Source: Neckera pumila
Lineage: Eukaryota > Streptophyta > Bryopsida > Hypnales > Neckeraceae
Assembly: GCA_963969595.1 (NCBI GenBank)
Contig: OZ018408.1
Span: forward strand, 12,955,823 to 13,019,822
Reading direction: 5' to 3'
Length of the DNA stretch: 64,000 nt
Below are positions 11,885 to 21,811 of this stretch, piece after piece. The notes beneath the pieces were generated by a model, which was given only the letters and a program-made list of their open reading frames with translations, was not told the origin of the DNA and did no database searches. The translations under genes and the position numbers were made by a program. Within the stretch, counting starts at the first letter, position 1; each line of letters begins with the position of its first letter.

Positions 11885-11905
11885 TTTAACTCGGCTTGAG
11901 TTAAA
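11885..11905. repeat. palindrome copy 1 (upstream)
   Basis: TTTAACTCG-GCT-TGAGTTAAA, one mismatch between the arms. Lies in non-coding DNA before the gene start. Confidence 0.8.
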
Positions 11906-12041
11906 AAACACTTCCCAGACCCTACAATCAAGAAGGTACAGCAGCTAAAGCTAATTCGACAAGAGACAACAATGCTAAATATTAACCAAAGACATAGAAG
12001 GCATAGGAATACACAAACATCAACAATCGATTAAGAAGGTG

Positions 12042-12060
12042 TAACTCGTATCGAGTTAAA
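12042..12060. repeat. palindrome copy 2 (upstream)
   Basis: TAACTCG-TAT-CGAGTTA, arms perfect over 7 bp; non-coding upstream DNA. Confidence 0.8.
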
Positions 12061-12248
12061 ATCGTGTAAAGAGAACCAAAGACGTCAGCCCCGTGATGAG
12101 TTCACCAAGTTAGAGAACTCCCGATGATCTGGGATAGACGGTCTTCACTCGGATAACAGAGGGCGTCATAAATAAGCGTTCGGTATAACTGGATTCACCA
12201 GGAATGATAAGTAGGACAATAGAGCGATGTCAGTGGTGATCTCCTGGT

Positions 12249-12268
12249 TTTAACTCGGTTCGAGTTAA
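12249..12268. repeat. palindrome copy 3 (just before the coding start)
   Basis: TTAACTCG-GTT-CGAGTTAA, arms perfect over 8 bp, 29 bp before ATG 12,297 and shortly upstream of a splice-acceptor-like 'ttgcag'. Confidence 0.85.
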
Positions 12269-13747
12269 CATGTGCTCTTGTCCTGGGCTTGCAGAAATGG
12301 AGGCACAGACCAAGGGACTAGAGGTTTACCTGAAGCGCTTCGAGATTCCAGATGCTAGCAGAGACGAGTATAGCGAGACCGACATGCTTGGGGAATGCTG
12401 GGAGTGGAAGGAACCTGAAGAAGTTGACCACTGGACACTCGCTCTTGTTCCAATGAACTCGAACCTGTCCTTCAGGACAAAGTACAAAAAGGTCGAGGAC
12501 AACCTCCTGGTCACACTTACGGAGGTTGTAAGAGAGGTCACCATAGGGCCGAACGGGTTAATATTCATCTGCTACAAGACGCAGGACCCAGATCAGACTG
12601 AGGAGTACATCTTCTCGTATGTGGTAAACAGCAGGCAGATCACATTCAGTGTCTCCGACTACTATAGGACACTGGAAGGGACAAGCTACCAGGGGCTGCA
12701 GAAGGAGATTGAGCAGCATATGAAGGAGAAGAGGTCGAAAGCGAAAGATGGGAGCCCTCTGACATCCGTCACTCTAGCTTCAAGAGTTAATGGCCTGATC
12801 AAGGGGTTTGACTACATGAAGATGGAGTTGAAGAACAAGTCCCAGAGGATGCAGCCCATGTCCTTGACCAGAGATTACAGCCGTCAGGGAGGAAGCCAGG
12901 GATCCCTCATCGTGGTGACCCCGGAGATTGGTAGGAGCCACACTCACATGAAGCAGACGGATCACTTTGGTAGAGGGGAACCTTCAAAGACCCCACTACC
13001 TGCATCAAAAGGGAAGGGAAAGAAGACCACTTCAAAGAACCTCCTAGTGCCCGAGAGTAGCATGGCCTCAGAGCTTGTAGACATCTCGCAAGACCTCGGC
13101 GGAATTGTGAAGGAGATCGACTACGAAGAAGCATGCAAACACTTCGCAGAGTACTGGTCGGCATGCACAGAGCTGTACATACCAAAGATTATGCACAAGT
13201 ACGAGATTTCAATTGTTCAGCTGAAGACGCCACCATAAACACTCAACATCCGAGTGTTGGAAGAACAAGGTGTTCAGAAGACACTGAATTACCTCATCAA
13301 TATGCCTGACCCTGACAAGAAGATGACGCTCTGTGCATATCCGCAGCTTGTCACGGCCAAGCCTGAAAAGTTTGAGGAAGTTGAGGCCGGGAAGTTCTGG
13401 ATGGTAAACGGACAGCACTGCATAGAGGCGTCGAAGAGAATGCAGAAGATGAATAAGGTGCCCAACAATAAGAAGGCTAAGTTTCTGAAATAGGAGTGCT
13501 TTGTTGTATGGCACAAAGACGACAGCCTAATCAGGAAAGTGTCGGCCTACTACAATTGGGTGAACCACTTTGACAACTTCATGCCAACCTGGTCCACGAA
13601 CATCCTGGCATCCAGGTTCGTCTGGACGAGTATGGGATCCCCACCGCCTCCAAGAGAGCCCACAGCTTTGGGGAAGGCCATAACACCGGCAAAGAAGTCG
13701 AAGGTCGATGGTAACAACCAGAGGCTCTTCGCAGTAAGTCCGCTAGC

Positions 13748-13767
13748 TTAAACTCGTCTCGAGTTAA
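13748..13767. repeat. palindrome copy 4 (intron 1)
   Basis: TTAAACTCG-TCT-CGAGTTAA, with one extra A in the left arm; 14 bp after the GTAAGT donor at 13,734. Confidence 0.85.
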
Positions 13768-13803
13768 CTTGTAATTCCATTGAGGTCAATTCATTCCATA
13801 TAA

Positions 13804-13823
13804 TTTAACTCGTCTTGAGTTAA
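13804..13823. repeat. palindrome copy 5 (intron 1)
   Basis: TTAACTCG-TCT-TGAGTTAA, one mismatch; second copy in the same 134-bp intron (13,734-13,867). Confidence 0.85.
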
Positions 13824-15265
13824 GACCTATCGCTGACAGGACGTGTATGCTTGACCTGGATGTGCAGGAATTCAAGAACGCAATCAAGCTGAGGTTCGCC
13901 ATGATTGACATTAAGAAGAATCAAGGTACCTGAGCAAGAAGAACCAGAGGGAGCTAGACATCCACAATGAAATCAACCTAATTACAACTCAGCAGGACGT
14001 CTACGACCTATGGGCGGAGGTCATCTCTAGCCAGGCTCAGGGAGAGCTTATTGATCCAGATTCGCTCTTGAAGTTCAGGTATTGCAAAGGCTGGGACTCG
14101 GCAAAGGATGGCGCGATGAATCATGAGTTCTTCAAGTGGATTGGGAACTGCACACAAGACAATCTGAGGAGGCTCGCGCTGCATATCCTTCACAGGTCTC
14201 CTCGGCGGACTATAGGACACCCGAAAGTTGTCATGAGGGCACCGAAGTCTGTCCTCCTTGACTGCTACTCCGCAAAGGACTGGCTTGAGAGGGTAAAGAG
14301 GAAGGCTGCTGTAAAGATACAGCTGCATCACCTAGATTCGAAGCTGAAGCTCTTTGACAACGAGGGAAATCCGAGGAAGAAGGCATGGAAGGCCTTCAAG
14401 CGGGATTACAGCATGAACAAGGCCACAAAGAACATGTTGCTCATCGATCTAGGGGAACACTTCTTCTCTCAGGTGAAGATGCCGTCGAATAAGAAGAAGA
14501 CACTGGAGGAATTGTCAGTTATAGCCAAGGAGTTCTTCACGGTCTTCTTGGCGAGCAAGGGCAAATTTGTGAAGCCTGAAGCTAAGCCGTTCTTCAGGCC
14601 CTATGACATGGACAATGACGAGCTCGGAGAATGGGACATAGCTGTATGGGATGAGTCCGTGCAATCAAGGGTAAAGCTGGCGGTCATCAACTTCAAGAAT
14701 ATCCCTGGAGTTATAAACAAGGGCGCCAATGCTTCGTACTACGACAATTTTATGACAGTCCTGGAGGAGGATGTCGAGGTGGAGCTCATGGACCCAAAGG
14801 TCTAGCTGTAGATTGCTGGTGAGAAGGATGTTGAGGTCGACCTTCGGAGTTTCATCAGGACATCTGATTTTGGCAAGTCGTACTCAGTTCGCTATGCAGA
14901 TTATCTGCCATCCGCATTCGAGCGCATTGGGGACGTCCCCAAGAGGAGCTCCAAAGCAAAAGACCCGGTCCAACTACTGTTTCTGGTGAAGAACGGGGCA
15001 GCCGTAAAGACCCGCCAGATTCCCAAAACATTTGCTGTGGCACCAAAATTGCATTACAATATGAAGTGGCAGAATGTGGAGGTGGAGTATCGGATACATG
15101 ATACGGAGCTCCGTATGGAGTTTTATTTGAGCGTCCTTCAACTGTTTGTGTTGCCGAGAGACGTGGTGGTCTCCTATTTTGCGGGAGGAAAGATGATATC
15201 TGCTGCTTGGGTGAGTTCAACTTCAATTTTGAATGCTCATAGTTTAGATGTCTGAATCCCTCCTC

Positions 15266-15285
15266 TTTAACTTGGGTCGAGTTGA
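15266..15285. repeat. palindrome copy 6 (intron 2)
   Basis: TTTAACTTG-GGT-CGAGTTGA, two mismatches; inside the 180-bp intron 15,211-15,390. Confidence 0.8.
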
Positions 15286-15332
15286 CTCCCTGTTCGCACG
15301 TCCTTTGGATCTTTAGCGGCCATGTATTCTTC

Positions 15333-15352
15333 TTTAACTCGGTTCGAGTTGA
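15333..15352. repeat. palindrome copy 7 (intron 2)
   Basis: TTTAACTCG-GTT-CGAGTTGA, one mismatch; second copy in intron 2, as in intron 1. Confidence 0.85.
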
Positions 15353-16621
15353 TCATGCTTTCCTAACTGCTCTTTGGGCTTGTCATGCAGATGCTGTCGC
15401 TGGACCACTTCTTTGTTGGTGAGAGCAAGAAGAAGGAAGACTTCCTAAACTTGTGCTTGGAGTCTGAGAGTATGGACAAGGATGATTTCCTTGAGTCGGC
15501 GTACTTTGTGGAAGAGCACGAAGATGACGGAAGTAAGGGGAAAGGTGTGTCCACCTCAGAAGCTAAGGGGCCGTCTGTATCCGAGAGGGGGAAGGAACCA
15601 GCCGATGACAACTGCATCGAGATTCCTGGGGGATTTGAGAGTTTTGTTCCTTTGAACATCGGTGCGGACATTGATGATGTGTTGGAGTTGACGCCGAGAG
15701 TAGTTGGCGAATCGACGCATGTGCCTAAGAATAGTGACATGCGGGGATCATCCGGCTCGTCTGCTAGACAAAATATCACTCCGGAATCCCGTCCGCATGT
15801 GCCACCAAAGAGGAAGCCCGACTTACCAGCGCCAGCTGCTCCATTCTCGCAAGAGTGGATAATGGATTTCATACAGAAGAACAATGAAAAGGAGGCTAGG
15901 GCTCGTAAGGAGGACCATGAGGCGCAAAGGAAGGAAAACAAGTGGGCGCTTCGAGAGAACAAGAACATGATCAAGGAGATCATGCAGAGTATTCCCAAAA
16001 TTGTATCAAAGGTGGCAACGACAACTGTGAGCACAATGTTCAGTGCGAGACCGTCGATGTCCCTAGATCCGGCTGTAGGAACTCCTCAACTGGCGATTGC
16101 CAGTCATCCCCAGGGGTTAGTTGATAGTGCCAAGCAAGCTCGCACAGGGTCGGAGATCCTCACTGGGGTGCCGTCGACATCCCAGAACTTGCTGACCTAG
16201 ATGTCCCCGAGTTCTAATCCGAACCAGGTCGAATCTTACCGGTGTCCCGACAATATGGAGGTGGATACAGTTCGGCAGAATGTGGCCACTGATGATGCTG
16301 CCCTGGCGTCTGACAATGCTCTATGAGCTGCGACCGAGGGATCCCAGGACAAGGATCCAGTTCTGCAGGTCGAGGAGCAAGATTGCGCTGCCCCGGAGAC
16401 TGGCAGAGATCAGCTCCCTGAAGTCGTTGTCGAGCAAGGTGTGGAGGAAGTCAAGGATGTTGCAGCGCAGGATGAGGAGGATGTGGAGGATGTTGCCGCG
16501 GACACCAACACCGACCCCGTCCCGCCGGATGTCGCCGAACAGGGATTAGAGGCCGAGCAGTCACAAGGGCCTGTGATTGAGATTCCTCCAGGTTCCTCCT
16601 TGTGACTCTCTCAGTCTCCTC

Positions 16622-16642
16622 TTCAACTCAATTCGAGTTGAA
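16622..16642. repeat. palindrome copy 8 (after exon 3)
   Basis: TTCAACTCA-ATT-CGAGTTGAA, one mismatch with a compensated outer pair (TTC/GAA). It lies in the non-coding gap, or third intron, between this gene and the FCP1-like exons. No further copy was seen to its right. Confidence 0.8.
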
Positions 16643-16812
16643 TTCCCTTTCCACGTTCGTAGGCATTTTAGATTGCTGGAGTAGGCTGATAGGCTAGACT
16701 TTCCTAGTGCGCTGTATATAATGTATTATTCCATCTTCCAGCAAGAAATTGTAATATATAATTTTTTCTCACACATCATTTTTGTACTTGATATTTCGCA
16801 GCCAGAGGCTCG

Positions 16813-18148
16813 TTGATTTCTAAAATTGTTGCTCTTCCTATGGCATCCAATTCTCAAAATGCTGCTGTGGATCCGGAGATTCCCCTTGCATGTGTGCTCG
16901 ACGTGTCTGTTGCTATTAGTGGTGATCCGGTGCTGGAGATTCCTCCATTATTTCTTGAGGAAAAGAATGTCGAGGAGCATACTGTTGATGGTGGAGACGT
17001 TGGGTTATTGAAGGACAGTCCAGACGATCCTCCTTTTCAGTCAGAAATGCCCCGGTCGGAAACCGGGGTCGAGACGAGTACAGCATCTCTAGTTGCCACA
17101 GTCCAGGACGCGGTATGTACATAGTGATGTGTGTGTTTGAGTGTCCTTGCTGTGGTCTTCTACCTGGCACTCTTGTTTTTGCTTTCTCCCCTTCGTGGAT
17201 GTGGTTCATTGTCTTGAAAGCACAGGTGGAGTACCCATTTTGTAGTCCAAAGTGCATCCTTTTAATTTGCACTTTTTCTCTTTTCGTCATGAGCAGGGTA
17301 GCAGTGAGAGATTCCATGAGGCGGAATGCCACAATCTTCCTCCATTCACTTCCAGGCTGACAAAGAAATGGCTCAACGTCATCCTGGATCTGAATGGACT
17401 TCTATACGTGTGTGACGTTGTGAGGTACCACCTGAAAGAAGGGAGGTTATGCGATCCCGATGAGGTAGTCCTTGATGTAGAGCACAAGACCTTGGAAATT
17501 AAGAGGGTCACTTGTCGGCCCCATGTCAGGAGCTTCTTGCAAGAGTTATCCTCCATTGCATACGTCCACATCTGGAGCTCCATGAAGAGATCCTATGCCG
17601 AACTCGTTTGCAAGTTTCTATTTTACGGCATAGAATCCCCATGTTATATTCTTGGCCAAGAGCAATGCAACGTTTTGAAATGCAGAGGGAGGAACGGAAG
17701 GCTAGAGGACTACAAGATAAAAGGGTCGGACAAAGTCCTCTACATGAAGCCATTAGAGAAACTGCACAATTTGATTGATTCCATGTTCACCAAGGAGACC
17801 ACAATTGTTGTGGACGTCAAGCCAGAGATGCACTTCGTGAACGACCCTACGAATGTGGTGCTCTTGGATCCGTGATCGTTTGAGGGTCTAGGAGCGACAG
17901 ATGGATTCCTCATAAATGAGCTTCTCCCGTGGTTTAAGAATTTGCACGTAGAGAGGCTATGGGAGTTGAATTCTTTTCGTAGAGACAATGCTCTTGGAGG
18001 CGTCCACCTTATGAATGAACTCGACATGGTCAAGTACAATGACTTTGCCAAGGCATTAGAGGTCTCCAATTTTCTTTACAATGAGTGGAGTGTGAGCAAC
18101 AGTGGGCCTTTCGTTTCTCCCCAAATGTCCACTCCTTCTTCTGGCTAG
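16813..18148 (+). pseudogene. FCP1/HAD-like phosphatase homology protein, decayed
   Basis: The exon ending at 17,112 (phase 0, donor GTATGT) joins 17,297-18,148 (acceptor GAGCAG). The second exon carries 'KWLNVILDLNGLLY' with the HAD/FCP1 nucleophile Asp at 17,387, but DxN replaces the usual DxD. 'RPHVRSFLQEL...VHIWSSM' then matches the FCP1 block 'RPgv.eFL...ya.v.iwSs'. The usual 'LIDDSP' motif is represented only by a diverged 'VVDVKPEM...NDPTNVVLLDP'. TGA at 17,873-17,875 breaks the frame where a Trp (TGG) is likely; the frame then continues ('SFEG.GATDGFLINELLPWF') to TAG 18,146-18,148. The first exon is acidic ('EIPPLFLEEKN'). It lies in the same direction as the ParB-like gene, about 200 bp after it, and could share its transcript. 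Enzymatic activity is doubtful. Confidence 0.65.
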
Positions 18149-18393
18149 GAACTTAGGTTACGAGACGTTTATTTCCGTCTTTGTCTGCCTTCTCGCGCCA
18201 TGTCCGATCCATTGCCGTGCACGGAGCGTAATATACAGGACATTTGGGTCTATCGTAGAGCGCCTCCCCGCAAGAGGAGTTTGTAGGCCCTATAGGATTT
18301 TGACCCTATATTATTGCAATGCAAGTGCATCTTGTGTCAACATGAATCCAATGTAGCAGTTCATTACAGTGGAGACCTCTGTTTTGTGCTCAG

Positions 18394-18741
18394 GATTTGA
18401 ATGTTGCTGAGGCACCCAAAAATGGTTGTGGAGACAAGTGCTTGGCCTCAACTGATTCACTTGCTGACTGTGGAAAATTGAGTATATTGCAATATGGGGT
18501 TCGTCATATCATATATTCAGCGGCCACTGTGCAGTCAACCATGGATTTTTCAATGAAGGACATAGATGATGGTGTAGTTGATAGTCCTCCCAGTGGAAGA
18601 ATGCGTCATGTACTAGTTCACTCTCCATCTCCTCTCAAGTCACGTCCTCAATCGAAGTCTTCAAGGGATCGCTCTCAATTGAATTCTGAAACGCAAAGAA
18701 AGCTCTACGATGATGAAGTGGGTGGTGTGGCTGTTGTGGAG
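18394..18741 (+). CDS. possible exon of the same gene, unrecognised
   Basis: An open frame bounded by 'gctcag' before 18,394 and GAG|GTACAT after 18,741. The translation has a basic/Ser/Pro stretch ('HSPSPLKSRPQSKSSRDRSQ') and no known domain. Its place downstream of the FCP1-like exons and matching direction suggest a distal exon. Alternatively it is an independent remnant. Confidence 0.4.
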
Positions 18742-18849
18742 GTACATTATCAACAATTTTTGTCTTTGCATACATATTTGTTTTTAAGTAATGCTTTGTA
18801 GACGTAAGTTGTAGATTATGAATCTGTTTTAAAATTTCTATACTTGCTG

Positions 18850-19480
18850 GTGGAGGACATGGTGCCTATGTCTCTTGCCGTCTTTGGCAATACTTTTAAG
18901 GATGTAGAGCCTACAGTCCACAAAGACCGGACTACCATATGTAATGGGATGTTGCCTCCTAGACCTTGTCCGTCTTCATTGGGCGTTGCCAAACAACAAT
19001 GCACAATACATGATGGATTGCTTTCGCTTCGTTGTCGTCGTCGTCCATGGGACGCTTGGGAGGAGAGGTCCTTGAACAAACAACGGCGGGAAAATGCTCT
19101 CTAGAAGTCCAGTGGTAGTACTGGATATAGTCGAGGACCAGAGATAATGAAGGCAATGAAGATGTTGAAGAGTAAGTCGCACTCCTAGTGTGTAGATTAC
19201 GACTTTCCCTACAAATATAGTGAGCCTGTATTATTGTGCTCTCTTAGGAATGGTGTTATCTGTAGTATCCTTGCTTATGTCTAGGCCAAAGTCCAAGCGT
19301 CCATTGCATTTTCCAATTACTCTGGCTTCCACGTCCGTGGGTCACTTGGGATTTGAGGTCCTTAAGAAAACAACGACAAGAGATTGCACAAATAAGATCT
19401 GGTAGTAGTAGTGGTTAAAGTCCAGGGCTGGAGATATTGAAGGCAATGGAGTTGTTGAAGAGTAGGTCGTCCTCATAATA
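18850..19480 (+). repeat. tandem duplication of an exon-like block
   Basis: Block 1 (about 19,020-19,185) and block 2 (about 19,310-19,475) share words in order: 'ccgtgggtcacttggga' against 'ccatgggacgcttggga', 'gaggtcctt', 'agtccag', 'gaaggcaatg' and 'gttgaagagta(a/g)gtcg'. In both, the end resembles a splice donor. Translated pieces read 'W.AWEERSLNKQRRE' and '..EIMKAMKMLKS'. Both copies are broken by stops and shifts. It probably belongs to the decayed gene upstream. Confidence 0.5.
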
Positions 19481-19579
19481 TATAGATGAAGACTATAGAG
19501 GACATTTTATTCTCTTCATTAGAGTGGTATAAAATTTTGGTTAGTTACTCAAATATTAATGAGTGATTTAAAGACTATG

Positions 19580-19960
19580 TTTGAGACATCACCACTATTA
19601 CAAAGTTTATGGCTTGTATTTGAAGAATGAAGTAAATAGTAATCTTTCAGCGACAACTAGTTCCACATCAAATAGAGATTGAGAAATTGCAGCAAGAGAG
19701 ACTTGTAGAAACAAGGTATTCCAAAGTCCTTGGCAAGTACCCTTATAGATTGCAGTTTACACACTGCGGTATATAAGAGTACTTTTCAAGGAAAGTGGAA
19801 TACCTTGTTTCTACAAGTCAACCTCTTGCTGCAATTTCTCGGTCCCTATTCACTATGGAATTAGTTGTCGCTGAAAGATTACTATTTACTTCATTCTTCA
19901 AACATTGAAGTTGACTCTTCATTAGCAATCGGCTTGTAATGGTGGTGATGTCTCCAACAC
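19580..19960. repeat. long foldback (MITE-like), about 380 bp
   Basis: Left arm words 'gagacatcaccac', 'gaagaatgaagtaaatag', 'aatctttcagcgacaact' and 'ggtattcca' recur inverted in the right arm ('ggaatacc', 'agttgtcgctgaaagatt', 'ctatttacttcattcttc', 'gtggtgatgtctc'). The arms are about 160-180 bp and the loop is small (near 19,745). No ORF. The exact ends and target duplication are unclear. Confidence 0.75.
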
Positions 19961-20310
19961 ATTCTCACTCCAAAGACAATGTACTTTACTATTAGGATTG
20001 GAACAGCTTATACATTCATTTACTTGTGGGAAGTCACATTTCATAGTGATTGTACTATTATATTTGAAATGCATGTACATTCTTCAGTTCATTTCAATAA
20101 ATTGTAATGTCATTTGTAAATACTACATGGTGTTGGAAAATTGTGCTATTGATTGTGTGGTTTGCGTGTCATTGCATTGCTTATTTTGCACTTAATTATG
20201 TAGCTTCTTTTTTATTGCAATGCTTTCAGGCAACTATAAATAGAGAATTCTTTGAATTTCAAACTTTAAGGTAGTTTCCAAGACTCCCGTTTCCTTGGAA
20301 AACTCCCAAA

Positions 20311-21192
20311 CTAATGAATATGATGTTGAGAGTCGTATACTGATCTTGGTATACTTGCAAAGACATCAATAAATCGGGCTTTGTGGTCTACAATAGCTTG
20401 GATAATCGTTGAATAGTTGTGATTACGGTCATACCAATCTGTCGATCTAGCTTGTCTTGGCAAATCGAATCTGACATGGGAATAGTCAAGAGCACCACAA
20501 CATTGTGGTATGCCGTGGAGCTTTTCGAAACCAAGTTTCACATTAGATAGGGACTCTCCTTCAAGCCACTTCAAATGCAAAGGAATAGCAGAATTCAACA
20601 AAGCTTTGATAAAACGCTTGCATATCTTGGTAGATGTAGAATCAGCCACTCCAAACAATTTAGCAACTAAAAGATGAGTGTCACCAGTTGCCAGCCTTTT
20701 CAAAGCAATTGCCACTTACTTCAGAACATCTACTAACCGATCGGTAATTTGAATCAATCTAGGAGGGAGATTTTGCTACATTTCTTCATAGACCAAGCAA
20801 CAAATGTATTGGAATGTCGGAACGGATATTTGAAAGAATTGATGAAAGCAGTCAGGATCATCGCGCATCACCAAAGTTGAATATTGTTCCCACCAATGAA
20901 TAGATCGTGGCTTCATATAATAAAGGCCATAATCCAAACCAAAAATCTTCTTCTTCCTAGCTTTTTGAACATGAACTTCATAGAAAAGAGATTCTAATTC
21001 TAAAATAGAGAGAAGGATTGGTAAGATCTCATCTGACATCTTCTTTTTCTTCAAATGCCTCAAAGACAATACAATTTGTGTCTTCTTTTTTAGATTTCCA
21101 TCAAACAAATCCTTTGTTGCCAGTTGTACTGTAGTACCAATAGCTACATTCACTCCTCCCATTATTGCAACAGTAAGTGTTTGTTCTACCAT
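20311..21192 (-). pseudogene. PIF/Harbinger transposase (DDE_Tnp_4 type), decayed and truncated
   Basis: One minus-strand frame with stops near 20,776 (TAG) and 20,716 (TAA). The N-terminal part contains 'HWWEQYSTLVMRDDPDCFHQFFQISVPTF' (typical '..F...FR.s..tF'). The core reads 'ALKRLATGDTHLLVAKLFGVADSTSTKICKRF', the helix-turn-helix 'va.ALyrLatGdsy..va..FgvskStv' of Harbinger transposases. 'GALDYSHVRF' occupies the first catalytic Asp block and 'DHKARFIDVFASIP.SVYDS' the second. The C-terminal block with the catalytic Glu is missing beyond 20,311. It pairs with the Myb/SANT ORF upstream (21,812-22,814), the usual two-gene Harbinger arrangement. Not functional. Confidence 0.8.
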
Positions 21193-21408
21193 ACTGTATG
21201 CCCTTCACATAGTAAGCAAAAAATTGTTAAGATGCATAAAACTACATGGTGAAAGAACAAAAAGGATGAATAATCACTATGTGCTATTTTTGAAAATCAC
21301 GTACCAATCAGAATATCATTTGATTGCAAAACAATGCACTACAAATTGAATTTAAAAGAAAAACATCCATCTTAGAAATTGAATAAGTCATTGGTCAATC
21401 AAAGTTGA

Positions 21409-21627
21409 CACTATAAGAAATCCGCGTTTTTTTTGACAAGCCTGGATTTTTTGTAAAACGGATTTTGTTAGACATCTAAGTTGACATCTAGCTGTTTTTA
21501 TGTTTTCATGATGTTACATTGGATATTATTGTTGACATAAAAACAACTAGATGTCAACTTAGATGTCTAACAAAATCCGTCACAAAAAATTTGGACTTGT
21601 CCAAAAAAACGTGGGTTTCTTATAGTG
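21409..21627. mobile_element. CACTA-type MITE, 219 bp, nested
   Basis: The ends CACTATAAGAAA...TTTCTTATAGTG are exact inverse copies. The arms pair almost to the centre ('cggattttgttagacatc', 'taagttgacatctag', 'tgtttttatg'). The flanks are TGA (21,406-21,408) and TGA (21,628-21,630), a 3-bp duplication as expected for CACTA elements. It sits between the Harbinger transposase and its Myb partner. It holds no ORF and needs an autonomous CACTA in trans. The ends differ from both large CACTA elements in the window. Confidence 0.85.
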
Positions 21628-21811
21628 TGAAAAAAAAAATAGGCATTAAAATGTTTAAATTCAATAGAAATATAAGGCTTCACTCAAAAAACATGAATGA
21701 AAATAGTAGTTTTGTTCTCAATAGAAAACAACAACCATATCCATTAATTACTTAGAAAGCAACTGGTAATACATGTAATATAGTTTATAGTTTTATAATG
21801 TTCAAGTAGGA

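Larger units (their letters stand above)
12297..16605 (+). pseudogene. ParB/DGQHR-like protein with possible methyltransferase-like C-terminal motif, decayed
   Basis: Exons: 12,297-13,733, 13,868-15,210, and 15,391 to about 16,575-16,605. Both internal introns are phase 0 with GTAAGT or GTGAGT donors and CAG acceptors. Start ATG 12,297 follows an acceptor-like 'ttgcag'. About residues 355-375 read 'GKFWMVNGQHCIEASKRM', which recalls the GQH signature of ParB/DGQHR-type domains; 'SAYYN.VNHF...PTWSTNIL' follows. Exon 2 ends with 'DVVVSYFAGGKMISAAW', which resembles the SAM-binding motif I of DNA methyltransferases, although no DPPY-like catalytic motif is seen. The exon 3 product is acidic and Ser/Pro-rich with a Lys/Arg/Glu-rich coiled coil (about 15,850-16,000). 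Damage: stops at 13,236 (TAA), 13,491, 14,803, 14,809 and 16,198 (TAG), 16,324 (TGA), and one missing base near 13,925. Family assignments are tentative. Confidence 0.6.
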
